64,000 bases of DNA from Phoma sp. XZ068 (lineage: Eukaryota > Ascomycota > Dothideomycetes > Pleosporales > Didymellaceae), in contig RBKR01000013.1 in NCBI GenBank assembly GCA_004835665.1, positions 496,001-560,000 of the forward strand, written 5' to 3'. Position 1 is the stretch's first letter. The number at the start of each line of letters is the position of its first letter. The notes beneath the pieces were generated by a model. The model did no database searches and was not told where the DNA came from. It was given only the letters and a program-made list of their open reading frames with translations. Shown here one piece after another: positions 37,671 to 48,316 of this stretch. The position numbers and the translations under genes were made by a program.

Positions 37671-38381
37671 TCAGCTTGAAGTGACCATACTCAGCGGTAC
37701 ATTCAGCCCTACGCAAGTTCCCAGCGCCCCAATCCACAACACTAGGTAGTCGTACGCAGCAATGTCTTGCCCTCTGAAACTAGCGTCTATGACTTCAGCT
37801 GTGCGGCAAGGGTGGATAAAGAATACTGGCCTATTCGTTGCTGGGTGGTCCTAGTTATTCGTCAGCCCGGTGGTGGTCTCTCGTTCCCCGCAAACACGAA
37901 CGGTGATGGTGACACCACCAATCAGGCCCACACGTTGGACTTGCGCCCTGAAGGATTGTGGTATAACATGAGAGTATAGTGTCTCCATGGTAGGTGGATA
38001 GCGATGCTGGGTGTCTGATATGGTGAAGTATAAGACGGGAACTCGATACGACGGAGAGAGCACAACATCGTAGTGGATAACCGCCCGAGGCGAGAGCGAG
38101 GTCTCAGCAATCTCATCGTCTTCTTCCTTGAGTTCAACCTCTTCGGTCTCATGGCTTGCACCTGGCACTCTGGACTGCAGGCCTAGCGGTTTGGTGATTC
38201 TCAAGAATGTAGTCTCACACTGAGATACAATTTCCACAGCACTCCACTCCTTCTGGCGATGACCATGCAGCTCGAACCTCTTCAGCAATGCGCCGCATGC
38301 TGCATCAAAGTCTGAATCAGCGAGGTGAGGGAATGAAGCCAGCCCGCGAATGCGAGACTGGACGTGTTCGGCGTGAGCCAT
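37671..38381 (-). CDS. ATG10: Autophagy E2-like enzyme Atg10
   Basis: Two exons (38381-37902 and 37850-37671) separated by a 51-bp intron (GTTCGT...AACTAG) give 219 residues. Atg10 is the E2-like enzyme that conjugates Atg12 to Atg5 in autophagosome formation (established). Seen here: N-terminal S-F-P-H-L-A-D-S-D-F-D-A-A, central H-Y-D-V-V-L-S-P-S-Y-R-V-P-V-L-Y-F, and, only after splicing, D-H-P-A-T-N-R-P-V-F-F-I-H-P-C with the catalytic Cys at about residue 175. The second exon is short (60 codons) and is missed by an uninterrupted reading of the frame, which runs into a false stop in the intron. The start at M-A-H-A-E-H is preferred; an in-frame upstream ATG at 38522 would add 47 residues. 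Confidence 0.9.
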
Positions 38382-38822
38382 TGGTCCAGCAGGAGACGAC
38401 TCAGGTACCGTGGGTGAAGACGGCCCTAGCCGATCCAGGATGCATACGGGGTCGAGCCAATGCTGTCGCCCAATGCGTCCACGCCAGACGGTAGCAGAGT
38501 ACTGCACGAGAAATTGTTGCAATCAGATGCTGGCGGACATGGGGCCTGGGTGCTATCAGTCGTTGTGTTTCCAAGCAGCTGGGTTGGTGATGGTCGCTTA
38601 CAGAAGCTCGACCGGCAAGGGTGCGGCCATCGCGGGCGGAGGTGGAGGAAATCCCCGGCGCTACTATCGCTTGGCTCCATCTGCCTGGAGCTCCAGGCGC
38701 CTAGTCGTCTGCATTCAGATCCATCATGACTTCCACAATCTACTACACGGCAACCTAAACGCGCCAGCACTGATCCCCCGTCGCCTCGACCCCACCACCT
38801 CCAGTCTCCACTCGCCGCCGTC
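38382..38822. promoter_or_regulatory. Shared upstream region ATG10 / Chk2-type kinase
   Basis: 441 bp between divergent starts. It contains the upstream in-frame ATG of ATG10 (38522). No TATA box or known factor site was recognised with confidence. Confidence 0.4.
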
Positions 38823-41002
38823 ATGCCTGCGCAGACGGAAAAGAGCCAGCTCAAGCGGGCCCGCGTATGTTTAACATGTACTGTCTGGACCACGGCGGGA
38901 CGTGCTTGCTGACAAGCCAATTGATGTAGCCATCCCAGGGTGAGCAAGTCGAGCCAAAGAGAGTCCGGGCCCAGCGCCAGCTCTCGCCGGGAGACCCGCA
39001 CCGTCACATTAAGAAGGGCCAGCTGCCTTCTCCCATCACCCAAAAGGACTCGACCGGAACCACAGAGGACGAGCCCAAGGAAGGCACCGTTACGCCGCCC
39101 CCGCAAAGCCAAGCCAAGTTCTCGCAAGCACGAAATGGTCTGTCCTCGCCGCCATCAGACAAGCATTCAGACACACAAGCTTTCACACAGTCGCAATTCG
39201 TCTACCCGCCACAAGCACGATCGTACGCCGTCGAAGATGAAGAGGGCGAGCAGGTATGGGGCTATCTCGTGCCTCTCGATGACCAATCTGGCGACGTCCT
39301 GGTTCTGAGGCGGCGAGAGGCCTGCCCGGTTCCGGAAAACATCGTTGGGCCCAAGACTGGCACAGAGAAGGTCTCAAAGCACGAGTATGAGAGGCAGGAA
39401 GAGCGCTATGAAGAGGAAAAGGCGGAGAAGGGCGTTACGGCCGGCGGCTATCTCATTGGGCGACATCGCGAATGCGGTACGTTACCATTGCATCCTTCCC
39501 CCTCCGTGCCCATTCATAGCTGATTGATTTGCAGACCGTCAATTGAAGTCGACTACCGTTTCCAACCGACATTGTCTCATATTCGCTGAGAAGAAGGGCG
39601 GCGATCTAGTCGCTGTGGTCGAAGATCTGTCTGGCAACGGCACATTTGTCAATGATTCGCTGGTTGGCCGAAATAAGCGTCGCGAACTGAAGGAAGGCGA
39701 CGAGCTCGCGATCCTAGAGGAGGCGCGTTTCGTCTTCAGATACCCACTCAAGCGTACCACACATCGATTCCACCAGCAGTACCAGCTCCAGGAGCAACTC
39801 GGCAAAGGCCATTTCGCCTCTGTATACCTCTGCGTCGAGAAATGCACAGGCATGCGACATGCCGTCAAGAAGTTCGAAAAGCGCACCGGTCCGGGTGAGA
39901 AGTCAAAGGTGGAGGGCCTCCAGCAAGAAATTGCTGTGCTCATGGGTATCAGCCACCCAACTCTCTTATGTCTTAAGGATACATTTGACGAGGATGATGG
40001 CGTCTACCTTGTGCTCGAGCTCGCAACTGAGGGCGAGCTGTTCAACTGGATCGTCATGAAGCAGAAGCTGACAGAGGCCGAGTCGCGGAAAGTCTTCATT
40101 CAATTGTTTCAGGCTGTCAAGTATCTGGTAAGTGAACCAATCGATTTTTTTCTAACATGTACTCATGAGTTGCTAGCATGAACGCAACATCGTGCATCGA
40201 GACATCAAGCCGGAGAACATACTCCTCACCGACAAGGAGCTACATGTAAAACTAGCAGATTTCGGTCTTGCTAAGATTATCGGCGAGGAGTCCTTTACGA
40301 CTACCCTGTGCGGAACTCCGTCATGTATGTTGTAGCTCCTCTCCCCTATTGGTGCAATTGAGCTGACACTACAAAGACGTGGCACCTGAGATCCTAGAGA
40401 ACTCTAACCACCGTCGATACACACGTGCAGTCGATGTCTGGTCACTAGGTGTCGTTCTATACATATGCCTCTGCGGCTTCCCACCCTTCTCAGACGAGCT
40501 ATACAGTCCAGAGAACCCATACACACTTTCCCAGCAGATTAAGCTAGGTCGCTTTGACTACCCTTCGCCATACTGGGACTCGGTGGGCGACCCCGCACTA
40601 GACCTCATCGACCGCATGCTCACCGTGGACGTGGAATCGCGAATCACAATAGATGAATGTCTCGAGCACCCGTGGACCACGCAAGGCGGCATCATCAACC
40701 CGAATGATAGTACCGATGGGCTGACAGGAGCCATTGCTAATCTTGATTTCTCCAAGAGAAAGATGAAGCGTGAGAGAACCCTGCTCAGCAGCATCAACGA
40801 GATCAAGGTCGCGCGCGTAATCACAACAGGTGAAGGTCAAGAGCCGTTGAAGGTGTACGAGAAAAACGGTACGCAGAAGGGCGGCACGAAGATGCTGAAG
40901 GACAAGGATATCATCGAGCCACGTCCTGCTGAAAAGCGGGACCCTCGAGAGTTTGTTGAGATGGGAGGCAAAGGCGATCAGACGCTCTTTGATCATGAAT
41001 GA
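38823..41002 (+). CDS. FHA-domain checkpoint kinase (Chk2/Cds1/Rad53 family)
   Basis: Five exons (38823-38864, 38930-39476, 39535-40127, 40177-40324, 40377-41002) give 651 residues. The family acts in the DNA damage and replication checkpoints. A Ser/Pro/Gln-rich N-terminus with several SQ/TQ sites (targets of ATM/ATR-type kinases in the family) precedes one FHA domain at about residues 185-265, with G-R-H, S-N-R-H and G-N-G-T-F-V-N motifs that bind phosphothreonine. The kinase domain runs from about 279 to 565: glycine loop G-K-G-H-F-A-S-V 286-293, Lys308, H-R-D near 401-403, D-F-G 422-424, and T-P-S-Y-V-A-P-E ending at 448. The last ~80 residues are basic and ungrouped. The first exon is only 14 codons, and its acceptor has an alternative 9 nt downstream. 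Filamentous fungi have more than one such kinase; which paralogue this is was not resolved. Confidence 0.92.
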
Positions 41003-41549
41003 AGGGGGCTCGGGTATTGAATACAGGATAGGTGCGAGCGTAGCATTGCTAAACAGAGGTGGCACAGCAGACGCGGGGTGCATGAGATGGGTGTACGTTA
41101 TCGAGGGCTGTGTTTTCGCGTACTCTGAGCGTTCTGGTTGGCTGGCGTCACTAAGGATATAAAATTATGGGTCCGGCGGTCAAGACAGTTGGACAGCCGC
41201 ATCGCGTGTCTAGCGTAGTAATGGAATGAGCTTTTGCTCATGGTATAGCGAAGACTTGGAGTCTGCTTTGGGACGCTCTTTGCAGCCAATATGGCCTGCC
41301 AATGACGTGACGCTGTTTACGACGGGCGGTGGCGTGTGAGCGCGTGTGGTCAGTTTGTGGGCCCATCGCCCCTTGATGGGCAAGTACAGATCCGAGGCCC
41401 GTCCCTGCCAAGCAAGCGCACCCCAGTTGCGACCGGCGCGATCGTTGATTGGCAAGAGCGGGCCTCAACTTCTGGGAAATTTATGTAGAGCCGCGCCCCC
41501 CCTAGACGACACCGCGCTCTCACGCCTTTGCAGCCCCTCGTCGCGCAGT
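41003..41549. promoter_or_regulatory. Upstream region of CYP51 with inverted CCAAT box
   Basis: 547 bp between the kinase stop and the CYP51 start. TGATTGG at 41446-41452 is an inverted CCAAT box about 100 bp before the ATG. The CCAAT-binding complex is a known regulator of fungal cyp51 genes, together with the sterol factor SrbA; a clear SrbA site was not identified. A C/T-rich stretch lies at about 41490-41545, as is usual before fungal start codons. Confidence 0.4.
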
Positions 41550-43232
41550 ATGGGTGTCCTCGCTGATATCTCTGGCCCGATTGCCAACTTCACCGCCACC
41601 TCGTCCACGCCAGTGACCATCGCCGCCGGTTTCGCATCCTTCCTTGTTGTCGCCGTGGTTCTCAACGTCCTGCACCAGCTGTTGCTCAAGAACCCCAACG
41701 AGCCGCCTGTCGTCTTCCACTGGTTCCCTGTAATTGGCAGCACCGTCACATACGGCATCGACCCGTACAAGTTCTTCTTCGCTCAGCAGAAAAAGGTACG
41801 TCGCGTGCCCCGTGGCCATGCACACATACGCTGACCAGTAGTAGTACGGCAATGTCTTCACCTTCGTGCTCCTCGGCCGCAAGATGACCGTCTGCCTCGA
41901 CACCAAGGGCAACAACTTCATCCTCAACGGAAAGCTCAAGGACGTCAACGCCGAGGAGATCTATAGCCCGCTCACCACTCCTGTCTTCGGCAAGGATGTA
42001 GTTTACGACTGCCCCAACTCCAAGTTGATGGAGCAGAAAAAGGTGCGCCTCCATTCGCTCTACCCGCCACAGTCTGCTAACGCATAGTGCAGTTTGTCAA
42101 GTTTGGTCTCACGCAAGACGCCCTTCGCTCCTACGTTACCGTCATCACCGAAGAAACCGAGAACTTTATCAAACGCCACAAGATCTTCCAGGGCCAGAAG
42201 GGCACCGTCGATGTGACCAAGGTCATGGCCGAGCTGACCATCTACACCGCCTCCCGCTCTCTTCAAGGCCAGGAGATTCGAAACTCGTTCGACTCCAGGT
42301 TCGCCGAACTGTACCACGATCTCGATATGGGCTTCTCGCCCATCAACTTCATGCTTTCCTGGGCCCCTCTTCCCCACAATCGTGCGCGTGACAACGCACG
42401 TGAGACCATGATCAAGCTCTACTCGGACATCGTCCGCAGGCGAAGGAGCGGCGAGGCGGAGAGGAAGGAGGGCGAGCACGACATGATTTGGCATCTTTTG
42501 GACTGCAAGTACAAGGACGGCACACAGATCCCCGAGCACGAGATTGCCGGTATCATGATTGCGCTCCTCATGGCTGGTCAGCACTCTTCGTCTTCTACCA
42601 TCGCCTGGATCATTCTCCGTCTGGCACAAAACCCTGGGCTCATTGAAGAGCTTCTACAGGAGCAAAAGTCCGTACTCGGACAGGATCTTCCACCCCTGAC
42701 CTACGAAGACCTCCCCAAGTTATCTCTACACGCTCAGGTCGTTAAGGAGACCCTCCGTCTTCACGCTCCCATCCACTCCATCATGCGCAAGGTCAAGCAG
42801 CCTCTTGTCGCAGATGGTACCAACTATGTCATCCCTACCTCGCACACACTCATGTCTTCACCTGGGTTCTCTGCGCAACTCGACTCTCACTTCGTCAACG
42901 CCGCGGTCTGGGACCCGCATCGTTGGGATGCTGATCAGAACAACTACGAGGAGCCGGAAGCAGTTGCGGGCGCTGAGGACACCATCGACTACGGTTGGGG
43001 TGTTATTTCCAAGGGAACCAACTCGCCATACCTTCCCTTTGGCGCCGGACGTCATAGGTGTATCGGTGAGCAGTTTGCGTACTTGCAGCTGCAGACCATC
43101 CTTGTGGCATTTGTAAGAGAGTTCAAGCTCAGGAACGTGAGCGGCAACAAGGATATTGTCGGCACAGATTACTCGAGTCTGTTCTCCAGGCCGCTGGCGC
43201 CTGGTACCGTCGAGTGGGAGAGGAGGAACTGA
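41550..43232 (+). CDS. ERG11: Sterol 14-alpha-demethylase CYP51 (Erg11)
   Basis: Three exons (41550-41795, 41845-42042, 42093-43232) give 527 residues, the normal fungal length. This ER membrane P450 removes the 14-alpha-methyl group of lanosterol/eburicol in ergosterol synthesis and is the azole target (established). Seen here: an N-terminal membrane anchor at about residues 20-46, V-V-Y-D-C-P-N-S-K with Tyr at about 136, I-helix A-G-Q-H-S-S-S-S at 309-316, the E-T-L-R pair at 367-370 and the heme loop F-G-A-G-R-H-R-C-I-G with ligand Cys at about 471. The first intron ends in CAGTAGTAG; only the third AG avoids in-frame stops. The equivalent tyrosine and heme-loop residues look like the usual wild-type ones. 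Sequence suggests a CYP51B-type gene. Confidence 0.97.
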
Positions 43233-43696
43233 GCACTACGAACTGTAGCTGCGTGTAATGGGATGAGCAACTACTTGACGAGTATTTATGAAGTTAAATA
43301 GCGATTCGCTTCCATGCACACAATAGGCACGTTACCTGGCGTGTTAGACTTTGGATATAGTAAGATGTTAATAATACGTACGCAGATCAACGAACAAATA
43401 GTCTCTTTCAAGGCCAAATGCTTATTTGTGAACCTTATGTTGATTGTGTCGTTGCTCTGTAGCCTGGCCGAACGTTTGCCGAGGAGATGCTCGACTTTGG
43501 TAACGGAAGCGGGCCGACGGATATGCAACTTCGATACAGGCACCAGAAGCCGGAAATGCGACGCATCGACCTATACATATCCAATCCATCACATGAGAAT
43601 TTATCCTAGGCTTCATACGGCAGCTTTATAGGTCGCTGATATAGCAACAGCAAATTGTAGGCAGAGAGACCAATTGTCGTCAAGCAAAACAAGACA
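43233..43696. other. Intergenic, nothing recognised
   Basis: 3' flank of CYP51 and upstream region of the nitronate monooxygenase; short frames only. Confidence 0.6.
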
Positions 43697-44837
43697 ATGA
43701 ACTCAATCGAAAGACTCAAGACTGACTATCCGTGGATCCAAACCCCCCTGGTAGTAGGAGCACCCATGCGGCTCATTGCTCTAGCGGACCTGGCAGTCGC
43801 AATCTCGAAAGCTGGTATGAACCAATTTCTCCATTCCTCGTCTGACTGATTAAATGATCCCTCCCCGCTCCCTTCACATGAACTGATTTTGAACAGGAGG
43901 TATTGGCTTCATCGGCGCCGGCACAGATGTCTCTGACCTGGAGTCGTACCTGCACAACGCTGTCGACTTGATATCAGATGCCGATCTCAAGACTACCAAT
44001 GGTACTATACCGGTGGGCGTTGGGTTCATCAACTGGGGCGCAGACCTCTCTGCCGCTCTGCCGCTCGTCGCCAAGTTCAAGCCCGCTGCTGTGTGGTTCT
44101 TTGCTCCTGCATCCGTGGCCTCGTTGGCTAAATGGACAAGGAAGTACAGGAAGGCGAGTCCGGAAACGAAAGTCTGGGTGCAGATTGGCAGCATAAAGGA
44201 AGCTCTCGACGTCGTGACAGATGTCAAGCCAGACGTGCTAGTTGTGCAGGGAACAGATGCCGGCGGCCATGGTTTGGCGCAAGGTGCGGGACTCATCTCA
44301 CTCCTGCCTGAAGTCAGCGACGCCATTTCCAGTCACCTACCGGATGAAAATAATAGACCGCTCCTCGTAGCAGCAGGGGGTATTGCCGACGCACGGGGCA
44401 CGTCTGCTGCGCTCATGCTGGGCGCCTCGGGGGTTGTAATGGGTACCCGTTTCCTCGCCTCACACGAAGCTGTCATCCCAAAAGGCTACCAGGACGAAGT
44501 CCTCCGCACTTCCGATGGCGGCCAAGCAACTGTGAGAACGAAAGCCTGGGATAACGCACGTGGTACGACGGGATGGGCGGAGACGCACAATGGCAGAGGC
44601 ATCATTAACAAGACGTACACGGATGCAATGGATGGCATGAGGAACGATGAAAATAAGAAGCTGTACGAGGCAGAAATTAAGAGGGGGGATGAGGGATGGG
44701 GAGTTAAGGCAAGGATGTGTACTTATGCGGGGAGTGCAGTGGGGTTGGTGAAGGAGGTTAAGGGTGCGCGGGAGATTGTGAGGGAGGTGAGGGACGAAAC
44801 GAGGGAGTTTTTGGAAGGTGCTCGGTTGAGGCTGTAA
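43697..44837 (+). CDS. Nitronate monooxygenase (2-nitropropane dioxygenase family)
   Basis: Two exons (43697-43814, 43897-44837; intron GTATGA...AACAG) give 352 residues. The family are FMN-dependent TIM-barrel flavoenzymes that oxidise alkyl nitronates such as propionate-3-nitronate to carbonyl compounds and nitrite, a detoxification role. Seen here: P-L-V-V-G-A-P-M near the N-terminus, G-G-I-G-F-I-G-A-G at about 40-48 (formed across the splice), V-Q-G-T-D-A-G-G-H ending at about 164 with the conserved His, A-A-G-G-I-A-D at 198-204 and the phosphate-binding G-A-S-G-V-V-M-G-T-R at 215-224. No signal or membrane segment is apparent. The physiological substrate cannot be told from sequence. Confidence 0.93.
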
Positions 44838-44954
44838 TATTGCTGGAAGGTTTTGTTGTCATGTGTAAAGACAATAATCTAGTATGAACGTGCCTACATC
44901 CTCTCCTTCGTGCTGCAATCGGTGACACATGTGTAAGGAAACAAGATCTTTGCC

Positions 44955-47900
44955 CTAACGCTCGTTGTCCGACACTGCTCGAATGGTCGAAGTCTCAGAC
45001 ATTAGTCTAATGGTAGACTCCGATTCTGTCGATGTCAATCTGGATGAGATACTTGAGGGTTGACGAGCGGAAGGGCCATGCCTCCAGTGCTCATTGATCT
45101 CGTTTGCTCCCGCCATCTCTTCATCTTCACCTTCATCATCTGTCAACGGGCTCATGCTAGCAGCCTCAGCCTCGAGCTCTGTCATGCGATTAACGAACTC
45201 TTTCTGCAATTCTTTGAGCCATGAAGTGAGCACCTCGCCTTCTAGGACACCAGTCTGTGCCTGCACAAGATGCTCTTTGAGGTTGAGAATGAGCTTGCGC
45301 CGCTTCTCCTTAATCACAGTCTCAGACATCTTCTTTTGGCGTAGCTTTTGGCGCTCAAGCTTGTGCACAAAAGCTGCAGCATGGTCGACCAGGCCTGGAG
45401 GAAGCGGTACTACTCGAGCAAGAGTCAGCCCATAGTGCGACTCTCTGACTGCGCCTTGAGAGATCTTGTATAGCATTGTCATATTCTGCTCGTTCTCCAT
45501 ATCAACGGCCAGATGAAGGTTTAGAACGCCGGCGCGCTCATGCATGATGGAAGCGAGATCCTTAAAATGCGTCGCGAACCAAACGAGAGCCTTGCTGGAG
45601 ACCAGGGCTTCTGCGATGGCTAGGGCAATAGCCAGACCGTCCCTGGTACTCGTGCCACGACCGAGCTCGTCAACTATGGCCATGCTGCGTCGATCTACGT
45701 TACGCAGGATGAACGCAATCTCCCTCATCTCGGCAGCGAACGTCGATACGTTCGTCTCAATGCTATCGTCCATGCCCAGCCGGGCGAAGAGTTGATGCAA
45801 GATTGGAATCGAGGCATATGATGCAGGTACGCTGAGTTTCTGTTAGCAAGCCACACTAAATGAATTGCATGATCAACGTACAAGCAGCCAATCTGAGCCA
45901 TGATGGACAATAGAGCAATGCTTCGGATATAAGTGCTTTTGCCACTCATGTTGCATCCAGTGATGATCTGGAAGCGCGTTTGCTGAGTAGCGTAGACGTC
46001 ATTTGGGACAAACTTGTTTTGCATGATCTTCTCTCTGATCGGGTGTCTGCCGGATTTGATGGCTAAAGTATCGGTCAACTTGGGTCGGGTATAATCGTTC
46101 ACTGTTACGAGCTGCGAAAACGCGGCGATCATGTCCAATAACCCGACAGCTTCGGAGATTTTGAACATGACCGACATATGGCCCCGGATGGCCTCGATAA
46201 GTGCATTAATTGCTTGATCGCCTGCCAGAATGTAAGAATGGTCAATCCGTGAATCTAATTCGTGGACATACTCATCAGAACGACTTCTTGGTGTGAGACA
46301 TTGATCTATGATTATCAGTGCGTATTTTCACTGCATCAAGCATAGCAGCTACCTTCTGGTTGCGCTTCATCAGCTCCACGGTCTGACATTCGATATTGTT
46401 CTTTCGACGGATGACATTCGTGAAGACTGGTGGAAGGCCCCTGCCGTCGAGATCGGTCGATGGTATCTTGATGTAGAACTGCCGGGCGTTCTCGTACTTG
46501 AGATCAAGTCGAATATCGTACTCCTCTACACAACATCAGCAATAGAACCCAGTATTGTTCACGGCAATGCTGACGGCCAAGCTCAGCACAGTGTTGGTAT
46601 GCATCCTCGGTGGCTTCCTTATAGGCGGTACGCGCCACATCAAGCAAGCCATTGATCCCGGACTTTATAGCATATGTGCGTTGGTTCCGAAGCTCAAGCG
46701 GCTGTTTGGCATAAGTGGTGTCTTCATTGACCACTTCGTCGATCAGGTCCTGGATCGACGAAATGTTTTCGGGGGCGCAGAGCTGTATCAGTTAGTGAAG
46801 GAAGTTTGTGAGAAGTATTGCACGGATACCTCGCGGACTTTTTTCAGCATGCTTGATCTTGCCCCAGTAAGAGCTTCGGAAATCGGGCTCACAGAAGAAA
46901 CAAACTGCTTTAGCATAATGACTTGATTGATGGCTTGCTCAGTTGTCTGCAGAGTTGGCTTCACCGGTTTGACGATGAGCTGTAAGAGTTAGCCTTAATT
47001 TTGCCTTAATCGCTCATTACCTACAGTAGTTAAGATTCTGTCGGCGTCCAGGAAGTGCTTCAGAGCTGTTACAAGTCAGAATCACGCAAGAAGACAATAT
47101 ACAAACAGCAGACCAGCACGTGTAGCATAGAACATCTCCTCCTTTGTAGTCAGCTCCTCCACTGCGAGATACCTCGTGGTTAGCACTTCAGGGTCAGTGA
47201 GTGGTTGTAGAATGTTGTTTCTTAGAAGGCGTGCTCCCATTGCGGTAAGGGTTTCATTAAGGAGTCCGAACAAACAGTCCTTCGATTTCGGGTTTTGGAG
47301 GTTCTGCACAAGCTCAAGCGAATAAATGGTGGACATATCAATCATCATAGATCCTTCCGAAGGTTCGTACCGCATCCTGAGCGAATGGTAAGAGAACTGC
47401 ATTTCTAGACCCAGCTCAATGTAATTGAGTGCCTGTAGAGATTTAGATACCAATCAGGTTGACTGGACGACCACTCACCGCTGCAATACAGCAGATAGCA
47501 TAGTAGTTGCCTTGGACAGAAACCTTGATGGCTTCAATATCTTCTTTGAAAGCAAGGGTCTGAATGTAATCATAGCCTGTTGAGTCAGTCCAATAGCGAC
47601 GATCAAGGAGAGCGATCTTGCTGCCGATATCCTCGAGGTTCTCCTCGATGATAGAGAAGAGTTTCGATTTAGGGCTAGATGCCGTTGCAACGATGAGTAT
47701 CTCTGAAGGGCCATACACCTTTAATTTGTGAACTGTCCGAATATAGGTCTGGCTGTCATTGAACTGACAAAGCACTGCTTCTCCCGTGTCAAGGTTGACA
47801 AAGGCTAGGCCTACCGTGGGTGAGATTCCACGAGACTCTGCGACGGCGCACACTACATGTTGAGATTCGACGCGGCCAATAGTTGATGCGCCGGTCTTTG

Positions 47901-48033
47901 GTCGAGCAGTGGACGGTCTGCCAGTACCTGGCCGAGTTCTGGGACGCGAGGTTGTTGTATTGTTGCAGTCACTATCGCCATACGAGGCCGACGCCGAGGT
48001 ATACGAGGTGGAAGGCTTTGAGTGCCGAACCAT
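44955..48033 (-). CDS. MSH4: Meiotic MutS homologue Msh4
   Basis: Nine exons (48033-47479, 47432-47114, 47065-47025, 46979-46830, 46782-46575, 46525-46353, 46305-46272, 46221-45882, 45831-44955) keep frame throughout and give 898 residues. Msh4 pairs with Msh5 as MutS-gamma, which clamps recombination intermediates and promotes crossovers in meiosis (established). The early segment R-G-I-S-P-T-V-G-L-A-F-V-N-L follows a Thr/Pro/Arg-rich leader and fits Msh4; the mismatch-recognition domain I of repair-type MutS proteins is absent. The Walker A is G-C-N-M-S-G-K-S-T at about 583-591 and the Walker B A-I-V-D-E-L-G-R-G at about 658-666. The C-terminal ~150 residues beyond the ATPase are coiled, then acidic and Ser/Thr-rich. 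All ATPase motifs look intact, suggesting sexual competence is maintained. Confidence 0.95.
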
Positions 48034-48316
48034 GATGGTTAGTGCTGTGGGTCAGTTGTCGATTAAAAGATGGGGCTGCTCTCTTTGTCAGCTGAGAATG
48101 TACTCTGCATGGCATTTCTGAGAGATGAAGGACGCGTTGTTGATTCTTTGGTTGCTGGTTGGGTGCGAGGTAAGCACGTCACTAGCGCATTTCTTATCGA
48201 TTAGGGTTCAAGAAAAAAGTGCGGTGGGGTCTCGCTGTGTCTGCAGCAACTTTCAAAGGAAAGTAACAATCTCTGAAATTCGAAGCCCTGCCTTCCAGTA
48301 ACGGCTTGATTTTGCC
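48034..48316. promoter_or_regulatory. Shared upstream region MSH4 / RSA4
   Basis: 283 bp between divergent start codons of a meiotic and a ribosome-assembly gene. No Ume6-like or other site was confidently recognised. Confidence 0.45.

Noticed and set aside
43697..44837. Enoyl-ACP reductase FabK-like identity
   Set aside because: FabK shares the fold, but the Q-G-T-D-A-G-G-H and overall fungal context fit nitronate monooxygenase better.
45094..45795. Plus-strand frames across the 3' exon of MSH4
   Set aside because: Ser/Arg-rich shadows; the minus strand has the Walker motifs.
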